In this document: in pieces, positions 12,401 through 46,275 of the stretch
Numbering within the stretch: the first letter of the stretch is position 1
How the letters are laid out: the number at the start of each line of letters is the position of its first letter
Source of the DNA: Pithys albifrons albifrons
Lineage: Eukaryota > Chordata > Aves > Passeriformes > Thamnophilidae
Direction: 5' to 3'
Length of the DNA stretch: 64,000 nt
Assembly (NCBI RefSeq): GCF_047495875.1
Contig: NC_092467.1
Location: forward strand, 31,718,739-31,782,738
Made by a program: the position numbers and the translations under genes
The notes under the pieces: model-generated
Seen by the model: the letters and a program-made list of their open reading frames with translations, nothing else
The model's database searches: none
What the model was told of the DNA's origin: nothing

Positions 12401-14100
12401 GGTTGGTGGGCTAATATTAGGACTGAGTGCTGAGGCTCCTGGAATTCTGGCTTTAGATGTGCACTTCGCCCTTTAGGGTGGATATTCCAGGGTTATTTAT
12501 ATGTTTGGGATCTGTCAGAGAAGGGCAGGTCTGCTCTGGCACAACTGGATGCTCTCTGTCACTTCAGTGAGTCTTAAGTGACTTCTGACAGTAGATCTGG
12601 GCTCTGGTGGTGCAAAGGAGCACTTGAAACTGTTGCTCCTCAAAGAGTATCCTTGAAGTGTTTCTATCCTGTGAAACAGCCAAGTCAGGGGAAGCGGGAG
12701 GAATGTGGGGTTGTTACAGAAAGAACAGACCCTCACCCAGTGACACTGATGGATTCCTTCATGTTTTTTCACTTGCAGTCTGAAAACAAAGTCATTGTTC
12801 ATGTCAACAATGAGCAGAGTAAGAACTGCCTAAATAGCAGGGGACTTACAGTGTTTGCTGTGGAAGTGGCACCAAAATCCATGATGGTAAGGGGTCCCAG
12901 TTGTCCCAGCCCAGCAGGTCCCAGTTGTCCCGGCCCAGCAGGTCCCGGTTGTCCCGGCCCAGCAGGTCTCGGTTCTCCCGGCCCATCAGGTCTCGGTTCT
13001 CCCGGCCCAGCAGGTCCCGGTTGTCCCGGCCCAGCAGGCCCCGGTTGTCCCGGCCCAGCAGGCCCCGGTTGTCCCGGCCCAGCAGGCCCCGGTTGTCCCG
13101 GCCCAGCAGGCCCCGGTTGTCCCGGCCCAGCAGGCCCCGGTTGTCCCGGCCCAGCAGGCCCCGGTTGTCCCGGCCCAGCAGGCCCCGGTTGTCCCGGCCC
13201 AGCAGGCCCCGGTTGTCCCGGCCCAGCAGGCCCCGGTTGTCCCGGCCCAGCAGGCCCCGGTTGTCCCGGCCCAGCAGGCCCCGGTTGTCCCGGCCCAGCA
13301 GGCCCCGGTTGTCCCGGCCCAGCAGGCCCCGGTTGTCCCGGCCCAGCAGGCCCCGGTTGTCCCGGCCCAGCAGGCCCCGGTTGTCCCGGCCCAGCAGGCC
13401 CCGGTTGTCCCGGCCCAGCAGGCCCCGGTTGTCCCGGCCCAGCAGGCCCCGGTTCTCCAGGCCCAGCAGGCCCCGGTTGTCCCGGCCCAGCAGGCCCCGG
13501 TTGTCCCGGCCCAGCAGGCCCCGGTTGTCCCGGCCCAGCAGGCCCCGGTTGTCCCGGCCCAGCAGGCCCCGGTTGTCCCGGCCCAGCAGGCCCCGGTTGT
13601 CCCGGCCCAGCAGGCCCCGGTTGTCCCGGCCCAGCAGGCCCCGGTTGTCCCGGCCCAGCAGGCCCCGGTTGTCCCGGCCCAGCAGGCCCCGGTTGTCCCG
13701 GCCCAGCAGGCCCCGGTTGTCCCGGCCCAGCAGGCCCCGGTTGTCCCGGCCCAGCAGGCCCCGGTTGTCCCGGCCCAGCAGGCCCCGGTTGTCCCGGCCC
13801 AGCAGGCCCCGGTTGTCCCGGCCCAGCAGGCCCCGGTTGTCCCGGCCCAGCAGGCCCCGGTTCTCCCGGCCCAGCAGGCCCCGGTTCTCCCGGCCCAGCA
13901 GGCCCCGGTTCTCCAGGCCCAGCAGGTCCCAGTTGTCCCAGCCCAGCAGGTCCCAGTTCTCCAGGCCCAGCAGGCCCCAGTTCTCCCAGCCCAGTCTCTC
14001 ACCTGTTTTCCCTCCCTCTCTCCAGGTGTGCCAGCACGTGGTGCCACTGAAGGAGCAGCAGGAGTGGGTTTATTCCTGTGTGTACTCCCTTGTGCCTTAA
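255..14100 (+). CDS. EFCAB7: EFCAB7, EF-hand calcium-binding domain protein 7 (3' part, ten exons)
   Basis: Gene-level entry. Coding exons: 255-429, 1689-1804, 4437-4578, 5508-5617, 6888-7045, 7220-7353, 8777-8925, 11316-11525, 12779-12886, 14026-14100. Together they give 1377 nt, 458 codons plus stop, with every junction in phase and every intron GT/AG. The human protein is about 629 aa, so roughly the first 170 residues lie upstream of the window. Known role: with IQCE it anchors the EVC-EVC2 complex at the base of the primary cilium and supports Smoothened/Hedgehog signalling. The window includes a canonical EF-hand loop ([12 protein letters not shown]) in the exon at 7220. The C-terminal part has no domain I can name. 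Assignment rests on exon-by-exon resemblance to recalled human EFCAB7 and on PGM1 being the downstream neighbour. Confidence 0.95.
557..1226 (-). mobile_element. CR1 LINE 3' ends, composite, minus strand
   Basis: Three CR1 3' tails in a row, each starting with the reverse complement of 'gattctgtgattctg' (near 557, 725 and 937). The third runs on into CR1 3' UTR sequence to about 1226, ending in 'ctgagtgcctgggag'. Between the tails lie the palindromes at 618-692 and about 794-872. The element is 5'-truncated, as is usual for CR1, and has no intact reverse transcriptase. Confidence 0.85.
618..692. repeat. 75-bp near-perfect palindrome in CR1 tail (copy 1)
   Basis: The left arm 618-654 and right arm 656-692 are 37-base reverse complements with one mismatch around a single central base. 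The right arm reads as CR1 3' UTR in the orientation opposite to the surrounding element, so this looks like an inverted duplication of CR1 tail sequence. A degenerate second copy follows at about 794-872. Confidence 0.9.
1689..1804 (+). CDS. EFCAB7: EFCAB7 coding exon
   Basis: Acceptor 'gtttgtag' and donor 'aag|gtatca'. It completes the split Gly codon and encodes [15 protein letters not shown]...VTVTVS...LLDPHTMK. This matches the position and pattern of human GDTRSS...SFTVTMG...LMEPNLIK. It is a low-conservation Ser/Thr-rich linker, too short for an open-frame scan. Ends in phase 0. Confidence 0.88.
1805..4436 (+). other. EFCAB7: EFCAB7 intron, unique AT-rich sequence
   Basis: 2.6 kb of mostly AT-rich unique sequence. 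I see no exon, tandem array or recognisable transposon. The open frames here are short and have no splice or homology support. Confidence 0.75.
4437..4578 (+). CDS. EFCAB7: EFCAB7 coding exon
   Basis: Acceptor 'ggttcccag', donor 'ggaag|gtgagt'. Encodes [25 protein letters not shown]...[10 protein letters not shown], very close to human EFCAB7 ([20 protein letters not shown]). Phase 0 in, phase 1 out. Confidence 0.95.
4579..5507 (+). other. EFCAB7: EFCAB7 intron
   Basis: Unique sequence with no repeat or gene that I can recognise. Ends with the acceptor 'ctttttag'. Confidence 0.75.
5508..5617 (+). CDS. EFCAB7: EFCAB7 coding exon
   Basis: Encodes [20 protein letters not shown]...[13 protein letters not shown], matching human LSVDTALYILKENE...LQLVCFTEL. 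Acceptor 'tttttag', donor 'gag|gtcaga' (non-optimal at +4/+5). Phase 1 in, phase 0 out. Confidence 0.94.
5957..6061. repeat. AT-rich 21-bp tandem repeat, five copies
   Basis: Five consecutive 21-base units beginning 'ttgccatatataatttt', the first being the most diverged. Confidence 0.9.
6225..6799. repeat. 22-bp minisatellite, about 26 copies
   Basis: Units of the form ggacagagcccagca + (ctg or ttc) + ccag. The variable 'ctg/ttc' triplet and occasional 'gggcag/ggaag' variants alternate irregularly. Long open frames on both strands ([11 protein letters not shown]..., [14 protein letters not shown]...) are by-products of the array. Confidence 0.95.
6888..7045 (+). CDS. EFCAB7: EFCAB7 coding exon
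   Basis: Encodes [26 protein letters not shown]...[20 protein letters not shown], clearly matching human EFCAB7 ([22 protein letters not shown]). Phase 0 in, phase 2 out at 'ttcag|gtgagg'. GC-rich relative to flanking introns. Confidence 0.95.
7220..7353 (+). CDS. EFCAB7: EFCAB7 coding exon with EF-hand
   Basis: Acceptor 'catcttgtag', donor 'aagg|gtgagt'. Encodes [20 protein letters not shown] then [20 protein letters not shown]. The loop [12 protein letters not shown] has D1, D3, N5, G6, S9 and E12, a canonical calcium-binding EF-hand. Nearly identical to human in this stretch. Confidence 0.97.
7354..8776 (+). other. EFCAB7: EFCAB7 intron
   Basis: Unique sequence. I see no exon or repeat of note. 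Confidence 0.75.
8777..8925 (+). CDS. EFCAB7: EFCAB7 coding exon
   Basis: Acceptor 'ttttaaacag', donor 'gag|gtatgg'. Encodes [20 protein letters not shown] then [30 protein letters not shown], closely matching human EFCAB7. Phase 1 in, phase 0 out. Confidence 0.96.
10171..10543. repeat. 124-bp tandem repeat, three copies
   Basis: The segment starting 'ttaaatctgtgggaagtgg' recurs at 10171, 10295 and 10419. Copies differ by only a few substitutions, which indicates a recent expansion. Confidence 0.92.
10661..11255. mobile_element. Probable solo LTR of an endogenous retrovirus (595 bp)
   Basis: Begins TGTCACAG and ends CAAGGCA, giving TG...CA termini. It is flanked by 'gtgtg' on both sides (10656-10660 and 11256-11260), a 5-bp target duplication typical of ERVL-like elements. 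The interior is T-rich on the + strand with no coding sequence. Because the left flank is a GT run, the duplication could be coincidental. No internal retroviral genes are present. Confidence 0.6.
11316..11525 (+). CDS. EFCAB7: EFCAB7 coding exon
   Basis: Acceptor 'ttcccttgcag', donor 'cag|gtatgg'. Exactly 70 codons in phase 0, from [21 protein letters not shown] to [10 protein letters not shown]. Anchored by ACPF and ITSVIEN in human EFCAB7. The middle is strongly diverged and GC-rich (Arg/Ala/Gly-rich), suggesting GC-biased evolution of this exon. Confidence 0.92.
11649..11797 (-). mobile_element. tRNA/CR1 hybrid SINE (TguSINE1-like), minus strand
   Basis: Reverse complement of the element at 23970-24121. 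A tRNA-like head (agctcagttggtt A-box region, ggtcatgggttcaatcc B-box region) is joined to a CR1-type tail with 'tccagctcagaatagtctg'. This matches the published architecture of zebra finch TguSINE1 as I recall it. Confidence 0.8.
12057..12094 (+). mobile_element. CR1 3' tail fragment
   Basis: 'ggtcttttccaacccaatcg' followed by 'attctatgatt' is the terminal piece of a CR1 in + orientation. Confidence 0.75.
12779..12886 (+). CDS. EFCAB7: EFCAB7 penultimate coding exon
   Basis: Acceptor 'cacttgcag', donor 'atgatg|gtaagg'. Encodes [20 protein letters not shown] then [16 protein letters not shown], nearly identical to human EFCAB7. 36 codons, phase 0 on both sides. The reading frame stays open into the following intron (see findings). 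Confidence 0.97.
12887..14025 (+). other. EFCAB7: Last EFCAB7 intron, almost wholly minisatellite
   Basis: The 1139-base intron consists of the donor, a 24-bp GC-rich array (12892-13994) and a 31-base pyrimidine-rich acceptor region ending 'ctctctccag'. Confidence 0.95.
12892..13994. repeat. 24-bp GC-rich minisatellite, about 46 copies
   Basis: The unit is gttgtcccggcccagcag followed by gccccg. The central copies are almost identical. Variants (ggtccc, ttctcc) are concentrated at both ends, the pattern expected of recent internal homogenisation. Because 24 is a multiple of 3, frames stay open on both strands. The minus strand has frequent GGG/GGGG runs, giving G-quadruplex potential. Confidence 0.97.
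14026..14100 (+). CDS. EFCAB7: EFCAB7 final coding exon
   Basis: Encodes [20 protein letters not shown] then SLVP and a TAA stop at 14098-14100. Human ends ...QEWIYYCIYSLIS. Acceptor 'cctctctccag'. Confidence 0.96.
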   Translation: MCQHVVPLKEQQEWVYSCVYSLVP

Positions 14101-14695
14101 CCCTGCTGCTTCCAGAGCTTGGGAGCACCACCAGGAGCCAGGAGGGGCTTTGGCAGCTGCCACAGTGCCAGTCTTTGTGGTTTGTTAAAGCCAATGAATC
14201 CCATCTCTGGTGTCACCTATTCCTGCTAATGGCTGTCAAGAAACATGTGCAGTGATAGATCAGGGGTGAGATAACTGTAAATATGTAAAGACCTTTGACA
14301 GAATAGATTATTGGCATGAAAACACTGAGACACAACAAAAATTAGTGCTGTTCAGCAGCAGTACAACTGACAGCTGTAATATAATAGTGTTTTGTAAAGG
14401 CTGGTTTCCCTAAATATGCTCTTGTTTCCCATAACATGTATTGGAGTTCCATCCCAGCCTGGAACTGCTTCACTGAGTTAAAACTTACTTTGCTGGATGG
14501 GTCTGGTGGGTTCCTAATTAAACATTCTTGTGGTTTTGGTGTGAGAAGGATAAAGGGATGAGGCTCAAGATTTTATTTTGCCTCTCTTCCTTTTTTTTTG
14601 TCACTTACTGTCACCACTCATCTTGCACTTTTTCTGTAATTACTGCCTAATTTTATACTCTTTCATAGAAAATAAAGTCTGCCTTTTTATATGCA
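14101..14695 (+). other. EFCAB7: EFCAB7 3' UTR
   Basis: From the stop codon to shortly past the AATAAA at 14671. The cleavage site about 10-25 bases later is inferred. No other feature seen. Confidence 0.7.
14671..14676 (+). promoter_or_regulatory. EFCAB7: EFCAB7 poly(A) signal AATAAA
   Basis: The first canonical AATAAA downstream of the stop, 571 bases after it, in AT-rich context with T-rich sequence following. Confidence 0.7.
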
Positions 14696-14699
14696 ATAA

Positions 14700-16061
14700 G
14701 GAAATGTTATCATTTGAGCAAAATGAAGGTTTGTCTTGGCCTCTTGACTGTTAACAGCAATTAATTATTTCCAGGGTAGCTGAAATATGGAGACTGAAGT
14801 GCACCAAGTTTAGGCTGCAACAGCAATGAAAACCAGCTTTAAGGTACTAAAAATATTCATCTTATTTTTCTGGTGCCTCTAAATGTCTGTTAATGTGGAA
14901 AAAAAAAAAAAAAGGATGACCCTGCCCACTGGATGCTTAAAAAGTGTCAGAGTTTAAAATAGACATTAAATGTATGTGCCCTCATGTGGAAGGGCAGCAA
15001 GGAGTGTTGCAGAGCTATTTTTATCTGCCAGAACTCCTGCACTCTGCTGGTCCTCTGCTGTAATCTTACACTGGGCAAGTAAATGTCAGTGCCCAAAGGA
15101 GAGCTGGGCTCTGATTTACACCCTGCAGCCACTGGTGCCCAGGCAGCTTTCCTGGTGATCCTTCAGCTTTCCATTTTTTCCCCATGGCAAGTCCAGCAGA
15201 TGTGTTTTCATTTTCAGAATGTGGAGGCCACACAAATGTTTGGTGATTTCTGGTGAAATCTTTGGCGATTTCTGGCTCTGACTGAGCTCTGTAAGTGCTG
15301 CCTCAGGCAAGGTGTGGGTAAATCAGAAGTTCCCAGCTACATGTCTGAGAAGGAGTTAGGAAATAATGAGAAACATTCTGTGCACAATAGACATACAAAG
15401 TGAGCATTCCATTATTTGCATTTCTCTTGTTTGTAAAATCAGTGTTTTTAGATGTGGCAGGAATTTATTTGCAACTCTCTCTGCATTTTAGGGGAGGAAT
15501 GGGTAAAGAAGTGCTTAGTGGAGAAATCACTGCATGTGAAGGACTTGGGTTTGCTGCAGGTAAAAACATGGCACAGCAACAAGGGAACCTCATTCATTTT
15601 CTGATGCTCTTGCTGCTAGGAAGGGTTTAGTTACCCAGATTTTAAAGTGGGAACATAGGCAAGCTCTCCATGGCAGGTTCTGCCTTTCCTGCCCTGAGGT
15701 GAGAATAGAGATTTCAGTTGTACCTGCAGACTCTTTCCCAATTTGCTCCAAGTCCAGGTGCCACCAAGGCATAAAAACATTCCAGTTTCTCTTTTCAAGG
15801 CTGAGCACAGGTACCAGCTTCCTTTCCTCATGAGGAAACCCTTGGAAGAAAAGGTGTCTGTAACAGCTGTAATTTCAGTTTCTGGAATTCTACCTTTCTT
15901 TTGAGAACTGCAACTATAACAACAAAATTCAGCTTCTTCAGGAGTTTGCTACCACTGACCTTCCTGACCACCCTGCTGGGACCCTGGGGGGTTCCTGCTG
16001 GTGTGGGATGGTCAGCTGAGGCCAGGGCGGGCCTGTGGGACATCCTGCTGGTGGCTGTGGG
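14700..16061. other. EFCAB7-PGM1 intergenic spacer
   Basis: Unique sequence with an A-run at 14900-14913. No gene is visible. The non-coding locus I recall between these genes in human (DLEU2L) cannot be recognised here. Confidence 0.65.
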
Positions 16062-16446
16062 GACATGGAGGGGCTGAGGGAGCTGGGGGGGCTCAGCTGG
16101 AGAAAAAGAGGCTCAGGGGGCACCTTCTGACTCTGCAACCCCTGCCAAGAGGGGAGAGCTGAGGAGGGGTCGGGCTCTGCTCCAGGGCACAGGGACAGGA
16201 GCAGAGGGCACAGCCTCAGGCTGGACCGGGCAGGGGGCACAGCAGCAGGAATTTCTGCCTGGAAAGGGTGGTCAGGCCTTGGAATGAATTGCCCAGGGAG
16301 GTGATGGATCCCCATCCCTGGAGGGATTTCAAAGCTGTGTGGATGTGGTCCCTGGGGACATGGTCAAGGGTGTCCTTGGCAGTGCTGGGGGAACAGTTCA
16401 TAATCTGAATGACCTTTTCCGCCCCAAACCACTCTGTGATTCCATG
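16062..16446 (+). mobile_element. CR1 LINE fragment, plus strand
   Basis: Diverged CR1 3' UTR: 'ggggctgagggagctggggg', 'ctgcctggaaagggtggtca', 'ccctggagggatttcaaagc', ending 'ctctgtgattccatgac'. The 5' end is truncated. Confidence 0.8.
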
Positions 16447-16552
16447 ACACTGACCCAGCCCGAGCAGAGCCCCAGCCCATGGAGGCACTCAGGGAGGGAC
16501 AGGGGGACTCAGTGCTCCTCTGCACACCCAGGGCAGGGCAGGAAGGGACAGG

Positions 16553-16840
16553 AGAGGGCAGGGCAGGGATGCTGGGCAGGGCAGGGGTGCTGGGGAGGGA
16601 TGCTGGGCAGGGCAGGGGTGCTGGGCAGGGCAGGGATACAGGACAGGGACGCTGTGCTGGACAGGACAGGGGTGCTGGGCAGGGCAGGGCAAGGATACAG
16701 GACAGGGGTGCTGGGCAGGACAGGGATGCTGGGCAGGGCAGGGCAGGGATGCTGTGCAGGGGTGCTGTGCTGGGCAGGGCAGGGATACAGGACAGGGGGG
16801 CTGGGCAGGACAGGGATGCTGGGCAGGGCAGGGCAGGGCG
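16553..16840. repeat. G-rich minisatellite upstream of PGM1 exon 1A
   Basis: Irregular array of 'gggcagggatgctgggcagg' and related units, about 15-20 bp each, ending roughly 20 bases before the CpG-rich promoter segment. Confidence 0.88.
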
Positions 16841-16844
16841 GTGA

Positions 16845-41902
<25,058 letters not shown>

Positions 41903-41904
41903 AG

Positions 41905-42298
41905 CGGCACTGCCAGCGAGGCCAGCCCGGCTGTCCCACCCCTCTGCCACCCAGGGGACAGCGAGGCCAGCCCTGTCCCCTCTGCCACCCAGGGGACAGC
42001 GAGGCCAGCCCGGCTGCCTGTCCCCTCTGCCACCTAGGGGGAACAGTGAGGCCAGCCTGGCTGTCCCACCCCTCTGCCACCCAGGGGACAGCGAGGCCAG
42101 CCCAGCTGCCCTGCCCCTCTGCCACCCAGGGGGAACAGTGAGGCCAGCCCTGTCTCCTCTGCCACCCAGGGGGGACAGTGAGGCCAGCCCTGTCTCCTCT
42201 GCCACCCGGGGGGACAGTGAGGCCAGCCCAGCTGCCCTGCCCCTCTACCACCCAGGGGACAGTGAGGCCAGCCCTGTCCCGTCTGCCACGCAGAGGGC
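41905..42298. repeat. Minisatellite in the PGM1 3' UTR
   Basis: Units of about 38-55 bp built from 'gacagcgaggccagccc', an optional 'ggctgtcccacc' or 'agctgccctg', and 'ctctgccacccagggg'. About eight copies, starting a few bases after the stop codon, so it would be present in mature mRNA. Confidence 0.92.
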
Positions 42299-42355
42299 AG
42301 TGCTCCTTCTAGTCCTGTATTTAAGAACACTGGTTTGCTGCTAAGGATAGACAAG

Positions 42356-42361
42356 AATAAA
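42356..42361 (+). promoter_or_regulatory. PGM1: PGM1 poly(A) signal AATAAA
   Basis: AATAAA 454 bases after the stop, followed by a GT-rich stretch ('tttgtcctgttctctg'). Confidence 0.8.
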
Positions 42362-43794
42362 GCCCAGCCCCTCAGCACCCTTTGTCCTGTTCTCTGTCCC
42401 CAGCGCTGCCAGCGGGTCGTGTGTGCTGCTCATTAGACAGCCTTGGGGTCAGCAGATGAGCTCTTGGCTTTTCCTTAAACAAAAGGCACTAGAAATAACA
42501 GAGACAAATTCTTCAATGATTCAGAGGCTTTTTTCCTAGCTTGGAAACTCCTGGAAAAGAAGCACAAATAGTTTATTTGTTAATACACAGTCTTTTAATA
42601 AGCAATGGCTGTGTATTTAAGCTGAGTATTTTTTACTCAGGTCGATTTTCCCTTTTAAGCAACAGTTATGGAAATGAATCTGCATTTGCCTTCTGTGCAA
42701 GAAAACCCTCCCAATGAACCCTCCCTGCAGAAATGAGCATTGCAGGATATTAAAGTCATGGGCCACAACTACTGCTCAGGGTTCCTCTGTTTACCCACAT
42801 CGTGGCTCCTGAAAAATTGGCTTTGATGAGCTTGTTTGGTTGAATGTGGACAGTAAGAGCCTTGGAATAATCAGATTTGCAGGCATTAATGTGCAGTATC
42901 CTCTCCAAGGGCACAGAGAGGGTCACTTTGGAGACAGGTGTAGCTGTTTGATGTCAGCTGTGTGAAAACAATGAAAACTGTGATTATAAAAGACTCAAAG
43001 GGACCACAGAATTGAGATCTACAACATCAAGGATCTTCTGATTTGATTATGAAAAACAACTGGAATTGCACATAATGGAGTTGGTAAGTTGTGTTAGTGC
43101 CCTAAAGCTGCTCCATAAAATGCTCTAGGTCAGGGTTAGGGTGAGGAGAACAGAGGAGATGTTAATAAAGTCTAAAAGCTGAGGCAGGACCTGGAAAAGC
43201 CTGTGCCTGGGGTTGGGAGAGCCGTGTTTTCCATGCCTGTCCAGCACCTCCCTTGGCAGGAGGGAGTCCTGGAGGTTTCCCTGTGGCTGCAGGGCACTAA
43301 ACCAGAAGCTGGGATTAGTGAGAAAACAATTTGGCTGCTCTAATTTGCCTTTTAAGCATCGGGTGAACAAGTGACCCCAGAGTTTATGGTTGGCCTCTTG
43401 TTAAAGCAGGTCAGTCCTGGGCTCCTCCTAATGGAACTGTGAGTGGTTTCCAGTCACACTGTGCCTATACTGGTGCTGACTGGGGCTGACTGGTGCTAAC
43501 AGCTCTCTGGGGGCACACAGCTCTCCTCTCCTGGGGCTCCTGACTTATTTCAGCCCCTTCAGAACGACAGGCAAAGCTCCCTGTGCTCCCATGGCTTTAT
43601 CTCAGCTCAGTCCCTCCAGCTGCTCCTTCCCACCCCACCTGCCAGTGCTGCCAAGTGGAGCCCAGACTGTTCTCCAGATAATTTGTGCCTGTGCAGCCCT
43701 TGCCCATTCGGCTCTTGGGATTTGGAGCCTTGTGTGGGAGGGGGAGATGCTCTTCCAGCTCCCTGCCAGGAGTGGGGACCCAGGCCAGGTCTGG

Positions 43795-44070
43795 CTCTGC
43801 TCCAGGGAACAGGGACAGGACACGGGGAAACGACCTCAGGCTGTGCCAGGGGAGGGGCAGGTTGGACATAGGAGGAATTTCTTCCTGGGAAGGCTGTTCA
43901 GGCATTGGAAGGGGCTGCCCAGGGAGGTTTGGAGTCCCCAGCCCTGAAGGGGTTTAAAAGCCGTGTGGATGTGACACTTGAGGACACAGGTCAGTGGCCT
44001 TGGCAGTGCAGGGTTAATGGTTAGACCTGGTCTTAGAGGGCTTTTCCAGCCTAAATGATCCTGTGATTGT
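43795..44070 (+). mobile_element. CR1 LINE fragment, plus strand
   Basis: 'ggaggaatttcttcctggga', 'attggaaggggctgcccagg', 'ggtttaaaagccgtgtggat', ending 'aatgatcctgtgattgtg'. Confidence 0.85.
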
Positions 44071-45929
44071 GTGGCCACAGGCCAGAGATCCCCCTGGGGA
44101 AGCCCGGGTGGATTTGCCCGCAGGGTCACTGAGCAGGATGTGGCTCTTGGCAGCTGCTGAGTGCCAGCACCACCCTGAGCAGACAGCAGAGGAGGGGACT
44201 GTAGCTGGTGGTGGTGCAGCTCCGTGTACAGGAGACTGCTGAGCTTCAGTTCCTCCTGGTTTTCTCAGGAATTGCGCTTTTCCAGCGGGTCCCTCCCCGG
44301 TCAGCGCCTGTGCAGGAGCAGGAGCACTGTGTGTCCCTCTGACACTCCATGAGCCGCCTCTGCCCAAGCCGTGGGCACGGGGGTGGTGCAGAGACCGACC
44401 CCTCTGCAGTGAGATATCCATGAGAAATCCCTGCTGCTGTTCCTGCTGCTCTGCAGGCTCAGGGTTTCTGTCCCGGAGGAGCCCCATTACATCCAGATGT
44501 GTGTCCAGCCTGGGTTTCAATCCTTACGTAATGTGGGATCTCATTCCTGCCATTTGCCCTGCACAGGAAGGAAAACCCATCCCAGGAGCTGTCACAGCCA
44601 TGCCTGGAGCAGCACTCGGGGGTCCCTTGTCCCAGTGCAGTGGGCAGCAGTGGAGCTGGCAGGGCCCCGTGCCCAGAGCGACTCCCAGCACAGGGCCATG
44701 GTGTCCCTGCACGTGCTCCTTGTGCTCCAGCAGGACTGCTGAAATCCTGGTTGTCTGGGGGATCTTCCCTCCTGGAGATGGACTCTCTCTCTCTAGATGG
44801 CAGCATTGGGAAGGAGTCTCCGGGCGTCTCCAGCCCTGCCAGGCTCTTGGCACACCTCCCTCCGGTGTGATTCCATCAGTAACTCAGGGATCCAGTCACA
44901 GTTCCTGCCTCTGGAGCCCCTGATGAGCTCCCTGGCTGCCCTGAGTGTGGCTCCCACAGCACTGAGCTGAATCCCAGCCTGGCAGGACACAGGGCACTCT
45001 GGAGCTGCCTCAAACAGCTCAGGAAAACACTGCATGGTGCTGTTACAGCTGGGGTGATTCCATGTGGGAAATTCAAAGTCTAGGCCCCAGATCTTCAGCA
45101 TGCAGAATTTTGGGCAAAATTTCCAGGTACCCCTGAGAAAAATGTGGTGTTTGGCCTGTTCCCAGCCCAGCCCTGAGAGCCAGGCCCAGGCTCAGGTGGG
45201 GACAGTGCCTGCAGGGGAGCTGAATTACCCAACCAGATCAACCAATTCTTGTTGATTCCCTCAATGATTCCACACACTCACCAGGGATGTGGGACTGTCA
45301 GCACATCCCAGTGTCTCTGGGCACTTCACCATGAGAAGAACTCCTCCCATCCCTTCCCTTGGTATTCCCGTGCACTCCCCACCTCTGTGAGGCCCTGGAA
45401 AAAGCCCAGAAGGGGTGAGTGGGCCCAGCAAGGAGCAGGGTCTGGATAAGGAGTGCAGGTGAAGGAGCAGGTCAGGGAATCATGGCAGAACCAGTCTGAG
45501 ATTAGGAGCTGGTGCTAGGGTGGAGGTGGGAGCAGTCAGTGTCCATATGGAGACTGGAAGGGATGAAAGCTCCCAGACAGGGAGGGATTTGTTTCTCCTG
45601 CCTTTGTTTTCACAGGGATAACAGCCCCATTCCCCATTCTGGGAAATGGCCGAGGAGGTCAGCACCAAACCTGCTGCTCACAGCAGCCCACCTGCACCTC
45701 CACTCTCCTCTGGGGATAACACTCAGCTGCCCACACACAGCCTGATTGCAGCCAACAAATTAAGTTTTAATTAGGATAAGGAATCCTAGTGAGGAGCAAC
45801 AGTCCAGGTCTGAAATTCATCCAGGCTCATGTGAGAGGAGCCAAAGCTGCAGCTGTTGGGATGGATTCACATGGCATCTGAGTGGTGGTGATGATCAGAT
45901 CCCCCAAGGACTGGAGAACTTCTGCTTTG

Positions 45930-46275
45930 AGAGAGCTGGGGGGGCTCACCTGGGGAAGAGAAGGCTCCAGGGAGACCTGAGAGCCCCTGCCAGAGCCTAA
46001 AGGGGCTCCAGGAGAGCTGGGGAGGGACTGGGAACAAGGGATGGAGGGACAGGACAAGAGGGAATGGTTTTCTACTGCCAGAGGGCAGGGATGGGTGGAA
46101 TATTGGGAAGGAATTCCTGGCTGTCAGGGTGGGCAGGCCCTGGCACAGGTGCCCAGAGAAGCTGTGGCTGCCCCAGCCCTGGAAATCCAAGGCCAAGTTG
46201 GAGCAACCTGGGCCAGTGAAAGGTGTCCCTGCCCATGGCAGGGGTGGAACTGGATGAGCTTTAAGGTCCCTTCTA
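45930..46275 (+). mobile_element. CR1 LINE fragment, plus strand
   Basis: 'gagagctgggggggctcacc', 'gggtgggcaggccctggcac', 'agagaagctgtggctgcccc', 'cctgcccatggcaggggtgg'. The terminal octamers are missing. Confidence 0.82.

Larger units (their letters stand above)
11526..12778 (+). other. EFCAB7: EFCAB7 intron
   Basis: Contains a SINE (11649-11797) and a 38-base CR1 tail (12057-12094). Otherwise unique AT-rich sequence. Confidence 0.75.
41903..42380 (+). other. PGM1: PGM1 3' UTR
   Basis: Almost entirely a minisatellite (41905-42298), followed by about 60 unique bases and the poly(A) signal. Confidence 0.85.

Noticed and set aside
12578..14194. Long open frames on both strands over 12.6-14.2 kb (collagen-like GPAGPGCP on +, ACWAGTTG on -)
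   Set aside because: Produced by a 24-bp tandem repeat whose length is a multiple of three. The true exon ends at a consensus donor (12886) and the conserved final exon follows at 14026.
14700..16500. DLEU2L-like non-coding gene expected between EFCAB7 and PGM1 in human
   Set aside because: Nothing in the spacer can be matched to it by eye.
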